A DNA stretch of 56,476 bases from Bacillota bacterium (GTDB taxonomy: Bacteria; Bacillota; DTU025): the NCBI GenBank assembly GCA_028709305.1, contig JAQVXE010000005.1:1-56476 (forward strand). Reading direction: 5' to 3'. Positions within the stretch are counted from its first letter, which is position 1; each line of letters starts with the position of its first letter. Both the position numbers and the translations under genes were made by a program. Below the pieces are notes generated by a model, which worked only from the letters and a program-made list of their open reading frames with translations, searched no databases and was not told the origin of the DNA. Below are positions 43,028 through 54,609 of this stretch, one piece after another.

Positions 43028-43650
43028 CGCCCTCCCGTTGAAAGCAGCCGGTCGAAGAGTATTGCTGCGCCTGTTGAACAGGTAGTTGCCAGAATGGTGG
43101 CTCCGATTACAGAGCCTGGATCTATGGATCCGAGCTCGGCCCTGAGAGAAAGAACTGTGGTTGGAACCAATGTCAGGCTTGATGCGGTGATGATCGCAAA
43201 TGTACACATAGCGTCAGTGGGTTCGCGGTGACGCGTGGATATGCGCAGCCTGCTCTCTCGTGATATCCGCTTCCCCGGAGAGCGTTGGGCTTCGGCGGCC
43301 AGCTCCTCCATGGCGCGCAGCCCGAAGGGCGTCGCTGCACTCCCAAGCCCCAGAAGATTCGCGGCCATGCTCGTAGCCATGTACCCGATAGCGCGGGAGC
43401 GAGGAGAGATGCTAGGGAAGAGAGGGGATATGAGCGGCCTCACGAAGTCTGCAAGCCGCGACATCAGCCCTGATTCCTCTGCTATTTTTGCGATTCCCGA
43501 CCAAAGAGCGATGGACCCCGCAAGCCCAATGCATACCTGTATAGCCTCCTTCGTTGAAGACAATGCGATATTGGTGACGCTGCCTGTGCCTTTCATGATA
43601 ATGGCCAGAATGGTACCCAGATGTAACATCAGCAGCCATATCCTACTCAC
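43018..43650 (-). CDS. spmA: spore maturation protein SpmA
   Basis: 210 residues from GTG 43650, nine bases after GGAGG. The upstream frame to 43818 is polar and not family-like. Hydrophobic N-terminal helix (IWLLMLHLGTILAIIMKG), the conserved KEAIQVCIGLAGSIALWSGIAKIAEESGL segment and SMAANLLGLGSAATPFGLRAM match SpmA. It should act with SpmB in the forespore membrane. The pair is inserted in the opposite orientation between yvcK and whiA, which in most Firmicutes are adjacent. Confidence 0.9.
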   Translation of the reverse strand: MSRIWLLMLHLGTILAIIMKGTGSVTNIALSSTKEAIQVCIGLAGSIALWSGIAKIAEESGLMSRLADFVRPLISPLFPSISPRSRAIGYMATSMAANLLGLGSAATPFGLRAMEELAAEAQRSPGKRISRESRLRISTRHREPTDAMCTFAIITASSLTLVPTTVLSLRAELGSIDPGSVIGATILATTCSTGAAILFDRLLSTGGRWR

Positions 43651-43838
43651 TTGGCCTTTCCTCCCTTGGGTGACAATAGTATTGCTAGATATTCTGAATC
43701 GGTTAAATCGTATTCTCGTGCAGTGCTTTGGTATGACGTCGCTGGGTGCGCGCCCAGGCTTGTACGCGGAGAGCAGGAGGGAATTGAACGCTTCGTGGGG
43801 AATAAATGAAACGCGCAATAGGCTGAGGTGATGCTTTG

Positions 43839-44780
43839 ATGGACTTTTACTCGGGGCTCAAAGACGAACTGATAAGAGTCATGCCGAAGCAGAGGTGTTG
43901 CGAGGTTGCAGAGCTTTCTGCTCTGGTAAGGACTGACGGAGTTATCCAGATAGCTCAGGGACGGCTTTCGCTCCTGATCCGGGAGTCAAATGCGGGCGTT
44001 GCGCGAAAGATAGTTACATTCTTGCGCGATGTTGGACGTCCGGACACCCAGGTTGCAGTGCGTCAGGGAAGTGGCCTGCCCCGAGGCAACACATATGTCG
44101 TGCTGATTGCAGACCATGATCAGACGGTAGAGCTTCTTGAGGTTCTTGGCATCTATGGGAGCTCAGGTCTGACGAGCGGGATTAGCCCTGATATTGTCAG
44201 GAATCGCTGCTGTGTTAGGGCGTACCTGCGAGGGGCTTTTCTGGGGTCGGGCTACATGGGCGAACCGGAAAAAGGCTATCATGTTGAGATTGCGCTGAAA
44301 TACCGGAGCCATGCCGAGGATATTGCCAAGCTGCTAAGGCAATTCGAGATTAGGTCTGGGATAGTTCAACGCAGGGAGCTCAGCGTGGTATATCTGAAGC
44401 ATGGAGACGATGTTGTGGAATTCCTTCGGGTTACGGAGGCAGCCAATTCCTTGCTTGAACTGGAAAATGCCAGGATCGTGCGGTCAATCAGAAATGATGT
44501 AAACAGGCTTGTGAATGCTGAAAATGCGAATGTTGCCAAAGTCGTCGAGGCATCTGTCAAGCAGGTCCAGGATATTCAGCTAATAGACGAGATGATGGGC
44601 ATAGGCCGGCTTTCTCCGGCTCTTCGTGAGATAGCGTGGCTAAGGCTTGATTACCCGGAAGCCAGCCTTACTGAGCTTGGTGCCATGCTTTCGCCCCAGT
44701 TAAGCAAGTCTGGCGTGAACCATAGAATGAGAAGGATCGCCGAGACTGCTGATAAGCTCCGTGGACAGCAGGGTAGTTGA
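43839..44780 (+). CDS. whiA: DNA-binding regulator WhiA
   Basis: 313 residues from ATG 43839, eight bases past GAGGTG; TTG 43836 is the alternative. The N-terminus (DFYSGLKDELIRVMPKQRCC) and the LAGLIDADG-like fold with CCVRAYLRGAFLGSGYM near 125 are typical, and the C-terminal HTH holds RLDYPEASLTELGAML. WhiA controls sporulation-associated division in Streptomyces and affects cell division and chromosome segregation in Bacillus. It is followed 11 bp later by rpoN, a less common neighbour. Confidence 0.92.
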   Translation: MDFYSGLKDELIRVMPKQRCCEVAELSALVRTDGVIQIAQGRLSLLIRESNAGVARKIVTFLRDVGRPDTQVAVRQGSGLPRGNTYVVLIADHDQTVELLEVLGIYGSSGLTSGISPDIVRNRCCVRAYLRGAFLGSGYMGEPEKGYHVEIALKYRSHAEDIAKLLRQFEIRSGIVQRRELSVVYLKHGDDVVEFLRVTEAANSLLELENARIVRSIRNDVNRLVNAENANVAKVVEASVKQVQDIQLIDEMMGIGRLSPALREIAWLRLDYPEASLTELGAMLSPQLSKSGVNHRMRRIAETADKLRGQQGS

Positions 44781-44791
44781 GGTGAACCAAC

Positions 44792-46219
44792 GTGGAATTG
44801 TCGTATGCGCTTGTTCAACAACAGGTACAGAAGCTTGTCATGACCCCTGAGTTAAGGCAGGCCATACACCTGCTTCAACTCTCGACAGCCGATCTTGCGG
44901 AGTATGTATGGAATGAGCTGCTCCAGAATCCTCTTCTCGAAGAAGAAGCGAATGCGGGAACGGCCCGTGAGAGGCAGGAAGAGACTGACTCAGGAAGTGA
45001 AAGCTCTGAAGCCGATCCCGGCAGCGAGGACGATGAGATAGACTGGGAACGTTTCTTTGACGACGGCACCGACATTGGATGGGTGCATAGGCCCGCTGAT
45101 CCCGATACTGACTTTGACCCTGTTCGCCTTGTCAGGTGGGAACCGTCGCTGGAAGAGAGATACCATATGGAGCTGAGGCTTGCCTGTGAAGATCCACGGA
45201 TTCTCCGAATCGGCCAGTACTTGTTGGGCTGCATAGACGGGGACGGTTTCTTCCGCGGCAGTGTTAGAAACGTTGCCGAAGTGCTTGGCGTGGAAGATGA
45301 GGATGTTGGGCGAGCGCTCTCTTTGATCCAAGGCTTTGAGCCTGTAGGAGTAGGTTCTCGGAGCATTGAGGAGTGCCTGGATCTCCAGATCTGCGCATCT
45401 AGTGCTGACGAGAGGCTGAAGTGCCTTGCACACAAGATAGTCGAATCGCATCTAGAGGATATTGCTGCCGGCCGCATGGTCAAAATAGCTACGCAGCTGG
45501 GCGTAGACGTTCAGGTAGTGCAGGAGGCCGTCGATTTCATTCGCACTCTTAACCCCCGTCCGGGGGCTGGATTCATCGGCGACAACGAAATCAGATACAT
45601 AGTGCCTGACGTCTTCATTGAGCATGTTGAGGGCGAATACCTTGTCGTTCCCAATGATTCTGCTCTTCCCAGGCTAATGGTGAGCAACAGGTACAAGTCT
45701 ATGCTGCGAGATGCTGGCGTAGAGGACGCTGCTAAGGATTTCATCAAGGGGAAGCTCAATTCGGCTTTAGGGCTGATTAGAGCTGTTGAGCAGCGGCGTT
45801 CTACTATCGTGCGGGTATCGGAATCAATAGTTAGGCATCAACGCGGTTTCTTGGACCGTGGGATTCTTCATATGCGGCCGCTCACCCTTCGGGAAGTCGC
45901 GGATGACATTGGAATGCATGAATCCACTGTCAGCCGGGCAACCGCGGGCAAGTACGCACAGACTCCCCGTGGTCTCTTTGAATTGAGGTTCTTCTTCAAC
46001 TCCGAAGTTGGTGCTTCAGGTGGAAGGACCGCTTCCAGTGCGAGTGTGAAGAAGCGCATCCGCGAAATGATTGCTTCTGAGAATCTAACGGCTCCCCTTA
46101 CTGACCAGCAAATATCTGATGCTCTGTGCGGCGAGGGCATCAGAATCTCCAGGCGCACTGTGGCTAAGTACAGAGATGAAATGATGATCCCTCCGTCTAC
46201 GAAGCGCCGAAGATACTGA
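44792..46219 (+). CDS. rpoN: RNA polymerase sigma-54 factor
   Basis: 475 residues from GTG 44792 with GAGGTGA upstream. Region I is MELSYALVQQQVQKLVMTPE followed by LRQAIHLLQLS; region II is the acidic stretch ESSEADPGSEDDEIDW. The core-binding and HTH regions follow, and the C-terminal RpoN box reads RRTVAKYRDEMMIPP. Sigma-54 needs an AAA+ activator; none is encoded in the window. In Bacillus, SigL (sigma-54) lies just upstream of cggR-gapA, and the same order is kept here, so co-regulation with glycolysis is plausible. No terminator is visible before cggR. Confidence 0.94.
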   Translation: MELSYALVQQQVQKLVMTPELRQAIHLLQLSTADLAEYVWNELLQNPLLEEEANAGTARERQEETDSGSESSEADPGSEDDEIDWERFFDDGTDIGWVHRPADPDTDFDPVRLVRWEPSLEERYHMELRLACEDPRILRIGQYLLGCIDGDGFFRGSVRNVAEVLGVEDEDVGRALSLIQGFEPVGVGSRSIEECLDLQICASSADERLKCLAHKIVESHLEDIAAGRMVKIATQLGVDVQVVQEAVDFIRTLNPRPGAGFIGDNEIRYIVPDVFIEHVEGEYLVVPNDSALPRLMVSNRYKSMLRDAGVEDAAKDFIKGKLNSALGLIRAVEQRRSTIVRVSESIVRHQRGFLDRGILHMRPLTLREVADDIGMHESTVSRATAGKYAQTPRGLFELRFFFNSEVGASGGRTASSASVKKRIREMIASENLTAPLTDQQISDALCGEGIRISRRTVAKYRDEMMIPPSTKRRRY

Positions 46220-46280
46220 CGGCTTTTTGCGTATGGAAGAAGGACTTTTCGGCGAGACGTAGAACCTTTTTTACGATAGG

Positions 46281-46317
46281 TGGGACGAAATTGGAACATG
46301 CGGGACACATAACGTCC
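46281..46317 (+). promoter_or_regulatory. CggR operator upstream of cggR-gap
   Basis: The arrangement is TGGGAC, 6 bp, GGAA, 4 bp, then CGGGAC, 6 bp, CGTC. This has the same spacing as the Bacillus subtilis CggR operator (CGGGAC-N6-TGTC twice, 4 bp apart). The right half, GCGGGACACATAACGTCCAG, differs from the Bacillus right half at only two positions by memory. It lies between rpoN and the ATG of cggR, where the Bacillus operator lies, and implies fructose-1,6-bisphosphate-responsive autoregulation. Confidence 0.8.
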
Positions 46318-46329
46318 AGCCGGACGAAA

Positions 46330-47373
46330 ATGTTGAATGCGGCAGAAATCGCTTCATTGCACCGCAGGGTAATGCCGGAGTTTTGCGAGCGCATCATTCT
46401 GAGGTACAATATCCTTCGCCATGTTTCCTATGCTCAGCCCATAGGGCGAAGGGCGTTGGCGCAGTCTCTCGGTGAGAGCGAGCGCCACGTTAGGCGGGAG
46501 GAGAATATTCTGCGTGCTGCCGGATTGGTTATCGTAGGTTCTGATGGCATCCGTCTGTCAAAGGATGGGGAAGATATCCTTTGGGGCCTTGCAGAATATG
46601 TAGGTCTTCTTGTAGGAACCGGGCGACTGGAGGAGCTTCTTCAGCAAGAGTTTGGTCTGAGGCAGGCTATAGTCATCGCCGGCGACTCGGATGAGGATGA
46701 GGCCGTGAAACGCGAGATGGCCCGTGTTGGAGCCTGCGTTCTGCGAGATACGATTTCCGATGGCGATGTCGTAGCAGTTTGCGGCGGCACTACCATGGCG
46801 GAACTCGCTGCTCACACCGTTCCTGCCCCTGGAAAACGCAATGTTGTGGTGGTGCCGGCCAGGGGAAGCCTGGGCGAAGATGTGGAGAAGCAGGCTGATA
46901 CAGTTGCTGCTCTACTCGCCAAGAAGCTGGGCGGAGCGTACAGAATTCTCAACCTCCCGGATTATCTCGGCCGCGAGCTGGCCGCCAGTGTTGCAGAGGA
47001 ACCTCGGATCAAAGAGGTGCTCCATACGATCAAGCGGTCCAGAATAGTTGTCCACGGAGTAGGGACTGCTGTGGAGATGGCGCGCAGGCGGAACATATCG
47101 CCATCGGAAATCGAGGAGATAGTAGGCTTAGGTGCAGTAGGCGAGGCTTTTGGATTCTACTTTGACCGAGACGGGAAGGTGGTGTACACTACCTCAAGCT
47201 TGGGTCTTCGTTTGACTGACCTGTCGGCGGTAAATACCGTCATGTGTGTTGGAGGAGGATCCAGTAAGGGGCATGCATTGGCAGCGGTGCTGTACAATGG
47301 ATTTCCCCATATAGTAGTGACGGATGAGGGTGCGGCACGCGCAGCGCTGGACGCAGCGGGTGACTCCAAGTAG
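46330..47373 (+). CDS. cggR: central glycolytic genes regulator CggR
   Basis: 347 residues from ATG 46330. The frame is open to TTG 46291, but that region is the CggR operator, and the Bacillus protein aligns from the later ATG. An N-terminal winged HTH holds EPIGRR-like AQPIGRRALAQSLGESERHVR, and the SorC-type sugar-binding domain follows (VCGGTTMAELAAHTVPAPGK, VVVPARGSLGEDVEKQADT, GHALAAVLYNG). In Bacillus CggR represses the cggR-gapA-pgk-tpi-pgm-eno operon and is relieved by fructose-1,6-bisphosphate. The same genes follow here, without pgm. The SD before 46330 is weak, fitting low repressor synthesis. Confidence 0.93.
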   Translation: MLNAAEIASLHRRVMPEFCERIILRYNILRHVSYAQPIGRRALAQSLGESERHVRREENILRAAGLVIVGSDGIRLSKDGEDILWGLAEYVGLLVGTGRLEELLQQEFGLRQAIVIAGDSDEDEAVKREMARVGACVLRDTISDGDVVAVCGGTTMAELAAHTVPAPGKRNVVVVPARGSLGEDVEKQADTVAALLAKKLGGAYRILNLPDYLGRELAASVAEEPRIKEVLHTIKRSRIVVHGVGTAVEMARRRNISPSEIEEIVGLGAVGEAFGFYFDRDGKVVYTTSSLGLRLTDLSAVNTVMCVGGGSSKGHALAAVLYNGFPHIVVTDEGAARAALDAAGDSK

Positions 47374-47429
47374 CGTGACGCCGATGTCGCGAGTAACCTT
47401 GTCCGCCGCACACATGAGAAATCATCTAA

Positions 47430-48473
<1,044 letters not shown>

Positions 48474-48499
48474 CACCTTGGATGAAAAGGGGCTGATTC

Positions 48500-49708
48500 A
48501 TGTTGCGCAAGCTCACTGTTGATGAGATGGATGTAGCGGGTAAGCGTGTTTTCGTCAGGGTTGATTTCAACGTTCCCATGGATGCCCAGCGCAACATAAC
48601 TGACGACAGGCGCATCGCCGCTGCTCTGCCTACAATAGAATACCTTGCAGGCAAGGGTGCCAAGGTCATTCTCGCTTCTCACCTGGGTCGCCCCAAGGGG
48701 AAGTACGATCCTTCTGCCACTATGGATCCTATTGCGGAAAGGCTTTCACAAATGCTTGGAAAGCCAGTGCGCAAACTGGATGACTGCATAGGCCCAACAG
48801 TGGCTGAGGCTGTAGACGAAATGGCGCCAGGGGATGTCGTGCTTCTGGAGAACGTGCGCTTCCACAAGGAAGAAGAGGCCAACGATCCCGAATTCGCGAA
48901 GTCACTGGCGGCATCTGCCGATCTGTACGTGAATGACGCCTTCGGCACGGCGCACCGGGCTCATGCATCAACTGAGGGCATAGCCAGGCACATTCCAGGC
49001 GTTGCCGGTTTCTTGATCAAGAAGGAGCTTGAGATCATGGGCAAGGCGCTCTCAGATCCGGCGCGTCCTTTCATGGCAGTTCTCGGAGGCGCCAAGGTCG
49101 TTGACAAGCTGGGGGTTATCGACAATCTTCTTGACAAGGTGGATTGCCTGATAATCGGCGGAGGAATGGCCTACACGTTCCTGGCGGCCAAAGGCTATGA
49201 GATAGGAACGTCCATTGTCGATGCTGGCAGGCTGAAATATGCCAGAGATGCCATTGCTAAAGCGAAGGACAAGGGGGTCAGGCTGGAACTGCCAGTCGAT
49301 ATCGTTGCTGCTGAGCGCTTTGACGCCGACTCTCCACACAAGATCGTAGACGCACAAGCCATACCTGCTGACTGGATGGGGCTTGACATAGGCCCGAAGA
49401 CGGTGAAACGCTTCTCTGAGCTCATCCGTTCAGCTGGCACAGTGGTATGGAATGGGCCCATGGGCGTCTTCGAAATGCCCGCATTCTCCAATGGCACAAA
49501 AGGAGTTGCCGAGGCCATGGCGTCTGCAGGTGCAGTCACCATTGTCGGCGGAGGGGACTCTGCAGCAGCATGTGAAGAGTATGGGTTGGCAGAGAAGATG
49601 ACGCACGTATCCACCGGCGGGGGCGCTTCCCTGGAATTCCTCGAAGGGAAGGAACTACCGGGAGTAGCAGCTTTGAGGGATAAGAGCGATGCGGAGGGTT
49701 CAGAGTGA
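48500..49708 (+). CDS. pgk: phosphoglycerate kinase
   Basis: 402 residues with AAGGGG before ATG 48500. The signature [12 protein letters not shown] is near residue 18 and [12 protein letters not shown] near 57. C-terminal nucleotide-binding elements include [20 protein letters not shown] and VGGGDSAAA. It forms ATP and 3-phosphoglycerate from 1,3-bisphosphoglycerate. The stop codon overlaps the tpiA start (GTGA), so the two are translationally coupled. Confidence 0.96.
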   Translation: MLRKLTVDEMDVAGKRVFVRVDFNVPMDAQRNITDDRRIAAALPTIEYLAGKGAKVILASHLGRPKGKYDPSATMDPIAERLSQMLGKPVRKLDDCIGPTVAEAVDEMAPGDVVLLENVRFHKEEEANDPEFAKSLAASADLYVNDAFGTAHRAHASTEGIARHIPGVAGFLIKKELEIMGKALSDPARPFMAVLGGAKVVDKLGVIDNLLDKVDCLIIGGGMAYTFLAAKGYEIGTSIVDAGRLKYARDAIAKAKDKGVRLELPVDIVAAERFDADSPHKIVDAQAIPADWMGLDIGPKTVKRFSELIRSAGTVVWNGPMGVFEMPAFSNGTKGVAEAMASAGAVTIVGGGDSAAACEEYGLAEKMTHVSTGGGASLEFLEGKELPGVAALRDKSDAEGSE

Positions 49709-50475
49709 GACGAAGCATAATTGCTGGAAACTGGAAAATGAACAAGACGATACCAGACGGAGTTGCGCTGGCAGGCGCTCTTTCTGACGACGCGGCAGAG
49801 TTCATAGATGGGTGTGATGTAGTTCTGTGCCCGCCGTTCACCGCCGTTAAGGCTGTGGCGGACCGCGTTGCCGAGTCTGGAGTAGATGTTGGAGCTCAGG
49901 ATGTTTTCTGGGAGGCCAGCGGCGCCTTCACGGGTGAAGTCTCCTGCGAGATGCTTGTCGATGCAGGATGCAGCTGGGTCATAATAGGCCATTCTGAGCG
50001 GCGCGCGATGTTTGGGGAGACTGATGATAAGGTAAACAAGAAAATGAAGGCGGCTATTGCGGCCGGACTCAAGCCCATCATATGTGTCGGCGAGACCCTT
50101 GCTCAGCGTGAAGAAGGCAGCGCCGATGAAGTGGTGAGGCGACAGGTAGAAGGCGCATTCGCGGGAGTATCTGGTGATGATGCAAGCAAAGCCGTAGTAG
50201 CCTACGAACCAGTCTGGGCCATAGGGACCGGACGGGCATCAACTGGGGAAGATGCGAATTCTATGGCCGGGGTGATTCGCGATACCTTAGCTAAGCTGTA
50301 TTCGGGTGATGTGAGCGAGGCGGTTCGGATTCAGTATGGGGGCAGTGTTAAGCCTGGGAACATGGCGGAATTCGCTCAGCAACCTGAAGTAGATGGGGCG
50401 CTGGTAGGAGGAGCCAGCCTTAAGGCTGCCGACTTCATCGGAATCATAACGGCCATGATCGACTCGAAGAAATAA
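49705..50475 (+). CDS. tpiA: triosephosphate isomerase
   Basis: 256 residues from GTG 49705. N-terminal GNWKMNK, the catalytic His in IIGHSERR near 95, the catalytic Glu in [11 protein letters not shown] near 168, and the loop end [10 protein letters not shown] near 213 are all present. It interconverts dihydroxyacetone phosphate and glyceraldehyde 3-phosphate. It overlaps pgk by 4 bp and is followed 46 bp later by eno. Phosphoglycerate mutase, which usually lies between tpiA and eno in this operon, is absent and must be encoded elsewhere. Confidence 0.96.
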   Translation: MRRSIIAGNWKMNKTIPDGVALAGALSDDAAEFIDGCDVVLCPPFTAVKAVADRVAESGVDVGAQDVFWEASGAFTGEVSCEMLVDAGCSWVIIGHSERRAMFGETDDKVNKKMKAAIAAGLKPIICVGETLAQREEGSADEVVRRQVEGAFAGVSGDDASKAVVAYEPVWAIGTGRASTGEDANSMAGVIRDTLAKLYSGDVSEAVRIQYGGSVKPGNMAEFAQQPEVDGALVGGASLKAADFIGIITAMIDSKK

Positions 50476-50518
50476 CAGAATCAGAAAGGAGCGCAGGCGA
50501 GATCATCTCGCATCATGA

Positions 50519-51805
<1,287 letters not shown>

Positions 51806-51842
51806 CCTGGCGCTTAGGCGCCCGGCAGGGAGGAGATGCGAC

Positions 51843-52889
51843 TTGGATGGCATAACAAAGGTCCGAGGTGTGCTTGTGGGGCATGCGCAAGACGAGGATG
51901 CTCTGACAGGCTGCACAGTCGTATTGACTCCGAACGGAGCGGTGGCAGGTGTGGATGTGCGGGGATCAGCCCCGGGCACCCGAGAAACCGACCTCATGCG
52001 CCCGTGTAATCTAGTTGAAAGAATCCAGGCCGTGGTGCTCTCAGGCGGGAGCGCCTACGGCCTGGATGCCGCTTCAGGGGCAATGCAGTTTCTGGAGGAG
52101 GAGGGCGTTGGGTTCGAAACCCCGTTCGGGTTAGTCCCAATTGTGGGATCAGCTGTGATATTCGACCTCGGAATAGGAAACCCCAAAGTGCGTCCGGATC
52201 GGAGCATGGGATATCGCGCATGCCAGGTTGCATCGTCAGGGGCATGTGCAGAAGGAAATGTGGGAGCTGGCACAGGGGCCACCGTCGGGAAGATGCTGGG
52301 GACGGAATATGCAATGAAGGGCGGAGTAGGCACTTGCGTGGCGGAGCTTCCGCGGTCGGGCAGAGGCGGGTCTGTGCATGTAGGAGCAATTGTGTCGGTG
52401 AACGCGTTGGGCGACATAGTGGATCCATGGACAGGGAGTGTGGTGGCAGGAGCCTACGATAGAGAAGCGAAGAGCTTTATCGGCCCTGGTACTGCCAGGC
52501 AGGCAGGGATGGCGAGACGCCGTAAGACCGGCGAAAGCTTGGCCAGGGTTGCCGAAGATGTGATAGGCACGAATACAACTGTTGCAGTTGTGGCCACAGA
52601 TGCTATGCTAGATAAGGAGGGGGCAAACAAGGTTGCCGGAATGGCCCATGACGGGCTTGCCAGGGCTATAGTTCCTGCACATACAATGTACGACGGTGAC
52701 ACGGTGTTTTGCCTCTCTACCGGGAAGCGGCCCCTCTCTCGCGACAGAGCCGCTGATATCACTGCCATAGGTTCGCTTGCTGCAGAGGTCCTCGCAGCTG
52801 CTGTTGTGAGGGCTGTTCGTGCGTGTTGCTCTGCAGGCGGTTATCTGGCAGCCTGCGACTTGGCAGAAGCAGCCTCGGATCTAGAATGA
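51843..52889 (+). CDS. P1-family (S58) aminopeptidase, DmpA-like
   Basis: 348 residues from TTG 51843 with GGGAGGAG seven bases upstream. The frame goes back to 51759 inside eno, but those residues are not family-like. Glycine-rich DmpA-type features include VVLSGGSAYGLDAASGAMQFLEE and GNVGAGTGATVGKML. A Gly-Ser pair in GRGGSVHVGAIVSVNALG near 179 is a plausible self-cleavage site, the Ser becoming the N-terminal nucleophile. Relatives act as L-aminopeptidase/D-esterase or beta-peptidyl aminopeptidase; the substrate here is unknown. Cytoplasmic, no signal peptide. Confidence 0.83.
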   Translation: MDGITKVRGVLVGHAQDEDALTGCTVVLTPNGAVAGVDVRGSAPGTRETDLMRPCNLVERIQAVVLSGGSAYGLDAASGAMQFLEEEGVGFETPFGLVPIVGSAVIFDLGIGNPKVRPDRSMGYRACQVASSGACAEGNVGAGTGATVGKMLGTEYAMKGGVGTCVAELPRSGRGGSVHVGAIVSVNALGDIVDPWTGSVVAGAYDREAKSFIGPGTARQAGMARRRKTGESLARVAEDVIGTNTTVAVVATDAMLDKEGANKVAGMAHDGLARAIVPAHTMYDGDTVFCLSTGKRPLSRDRAADITAIGSLAAEVLAAAVVRAVRACCSAGGYLAACDLAEAASDLE

Positions 52890-52989
52890 CCGAAATGACC
52901 GAGAGTGCGATAGACGCGATGGGAGAGTGGAGCTTGCCAGCTATATTCGTCCGGCACCTGGAAGGGGCTGGAACGGAGGTGCAACTTCA

Positions 52990-53499
52990 TTGAAGGTCAA
53001 AACTGAGCAGATTGCGGTATCAGGCATGCTTGCAGCACTAACTGTAGTTCTTGGGGCAACTGGCATCGGGTTTGTGCCATTGCCCACACCGGCGGGCGCT
53101 GCCACTTTGATGCATCTTCCTGTAATACTAGCGGGGATCTTAGAAGGCTCGGGAATAGGCTCCATGGTTGGGCTCATCTTCGGCCTCTTTACGCTCAGGT
53201 TCATGCCTGACTGGCGGGTTGTTATTCCTGCCAGGATGTTGATAGGCCCTATATCGTTTTGGGTGTACATTGTTCTCAAGAGAAGGCCATGGGCTGTGCC
53301 CTTGGCCGCTGCTGCCGGAAGCCTCACTAATACCGTCGGAACACTTGCTCTGGCTGTGACCTTCGGGTATATTCCGCTTGCAGGAAAGACTGGAGCGCTT
53401 TCCATTGCGGTGGTTCAGGGCGTGCCGGAAGCGATAGTAGCAGCGGCCTTGATTACACCCATAGTCTTGGCGGTTAATAAGGCGCTTCGGCGAGGGTAG
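52990..53499 (+). CDS. ECF transporter substrate-specific (S) component
   Basis: 169 residues from TTG 52990, with GGAGG ten bases upstream. About five or six hydrophobic helices are present, with the S-component N-terminus QIAVSGMLAALTVVLGATG and the segment HLPVILAGILEGSGIGSMVGLIFGL. S components bind a vitamin or similar micronutrient and are energised by the shared EcfAA'T module, which is not in this window. The ligand cannot be inferred: no riboswitch precedes the gene and the neighbours give no biosynthetic hint. A GC-rich hairpin ends the unit. Confidence 0.75.
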   Translation: MKVKTEQIAVSGMLAALTVVLGATGIGFVPLPTPAGAATLMHLPVILAGILEGSGIGSMVGLIFGLFTLRFMPDWRVVIPARMLIGPISFWVYIVLKRRPWAVPLAAAAGSLTNTVGTLALAVTFGYIPLAGKTGALSIAVVQGVPEAIVAAALITPIVLAVNKALRRG

Positions 53500-53513
53500 A
53501 AGGTGAGCGATGA

Positions 53514-53548
53514 TGCCGGGGCCATCACCGAGGGCTGCGGCCCCGGCA
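53514..53548 (+). terminator. GC-rich hairpin after the ECF S gene
   Basis: TGCCGGGGCC pairs perfectly with GGCCCCGGCA around a 15-nt loop, 14 bp past the stop. There is no T-tract. The stem core is the same as in the hairpin after msmX. Confidence 0.6.
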
Positions 53549-53605
53549 CGTATCACGAAGACTACATGGGGCATGAGGGTGAGTGCATCTGCCGAATCGG
53601 TCGGG

Positions 53606-53634
53606 TTGTAAACCTGCGTGGTCTATGATAGAAT
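53606..53634 (+). promoter_or_regulatory. sigma-A-type promoter for secG
   Basis: TTGTAA (53606-53611), a 17-bp spacer and TAGAAT (53629-53634), about 34 bp before the secG start. Confidence 0.7.
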
Positions 53635-53667
53635 CAGGTGCAGTTGGGTCGAGGGGAGGTTCCTGCG

Positions 53668-53889
53668 GTGGCGGCGACACTTTTGATTGTTCTTGAGGTT
53701 GTTTTGTCAGTGCTCCTTATTGTGGTGGTTCTTCTCCAGCAGAGCAAGGGAGAGGGCCTTGGAGCCATAGGCGGTGGGGGGCAGCTGTTCTTTGGCAAGA
53801 GCAAGGCTGCGGAAGCCTTCCTCGACAAAGCAACCACATGGCTTGCAATAGCATTTTTGGTCGTGTCAATTCTGTTCCTTTTCGTGTAG
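53668..53889 (+). CDS. secG: preprotein translocase subunit SecG
   Basis: 73 residues from GTG 53668, eight bases after GGAGG. Two hydrophobic helices (about 4-24 and 52-72) flank the conserved loop QQSKGEGLGAIGGGGQLFFG with the Gly-rich signature. SecG is the small non-essential subunit of the SecYEG channel and aids protein export. It is followed by an intrinsic terminator and, further on, by the HD protein and smpB; rnr, which often sits between secG and smpB, is absent. Confidence 0.9.
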   Translation: MAATLLIVLEVVLSVLLIVVVLLQQSKGEGLGAIGGGGQLFFGKSKAAEAFLDKATTWLAIAFLVVSILFLFV

Positions 53890-53931
53890 CCCCATAGATC
53901 AGGGCGGCAATGCATTAGGCTGCAACAGTGG

Positions 53932-53961
53932 CCTCGCACGCAGATCCGGGTGCGAGGTTTT
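53932..53961 (+). terminator. intrinsic terminator of secG
   Basis: CCTCGCAC pairs with GTGCGAGG around a 10-nt loop and is followed by TTTT, 42 bp past the secG stop. Confidence 0.85.
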
Positions 53962-54013
53962 CCTGTATCTAGGGCTCGGTGCCGGGCAAGGGCAACATGG
54001 GCGATCGATAGGG

Positions 54014-54574
54014 GTGATTGATCTGACCAGAGATGATGCGTTGTCGATAGTGAGGGCTAATGTGCGAAACGGCAATCTGGTCAAGCACATGATAGCTTGT
54101 GGGGCATGCATGAAAGCGCTTGCCTTAAGATGCGGCGAGGATGAAGCTGAGTGGGAGCTCGCAGGGCTTCTCCATGATATTGACTATGATAGCGCCGGAG
54201 CTGACCCAGCCCGCCACTCCCTCGAAGGGTCGAAGATGTTGGAGGATATGGGTGTTGAGCCTGGTGTGGTCTATGCGGTAAAGGTGCACAATGACTATCA
54301 TGGGCTTCCAAGGATAACACCTATGGACAAAGCTTTGCACGCAGTTGATCCGCTTACAGGATTGATTGTGGCGTCCGCGTTGATTCATCCGGCGAAGAAG
54401 CTTTCCGCCATAGACGTGGATTTCGTGGTCAATCGCCACAAAGAGAAAGGGTTTGCGAGAGGAGCACGGCGTGAACAGATCGCACGCTGCGAGGAGCTTG
54501 GATTGCACTTGCGTGAATTCATAGAAGTCTGCCTTGACGCCATGCGCGATTGCGCTGATGAGCTAGGGCTTTAG
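54014..54574 (+). CDS. HD-domain (HDIG-type) phosphohydrolase-like protein
   Basis: 186 residues from GTG 54014. The HD pair is in [12 protein letters not shown] near 51-62, preceded by a metal-ligand His in [13 protein letters not shown] near 25. KVHNDYHG near 93-100 supplies further ligands. Small HD proteins of this group are predicted hydrolases of nucleotides or phosphate esters; the substrate is unknown. Its place just before smpB is where RNase R is often encoded in Firmicutes, but it is not a nuclease of that family. The SD is weak, so the start is less certain. Confidence 0.75.
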   Translation: MIDLTRDDALSIVRANVRNGNLVKHMIACGACMKALALRCGEDEAEWELAGLLHDIDYDSAGADPARHSLEGSKMLEDMGVEPGVVYAVKVHNDYHGLPRITPMDKALHAVDPLTGLIVASALIHPAKKLSAIDVDFVVNRHKEKGFARGARREQIARCEELGLHLREFIEVCLDAMRDCADELGL

Positions 54575-54609
54575 TTTGGAAGTCTGCCTCGAGAACGGAG
54601 GTGTGTCCG

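Noticed and set aside
46291-46329. TTG start extending CggR by 13 residues
   Set aside because: The stretch is the CggR operator, has no SD, and the Bacillus protein aligns from the ATG at 46330.
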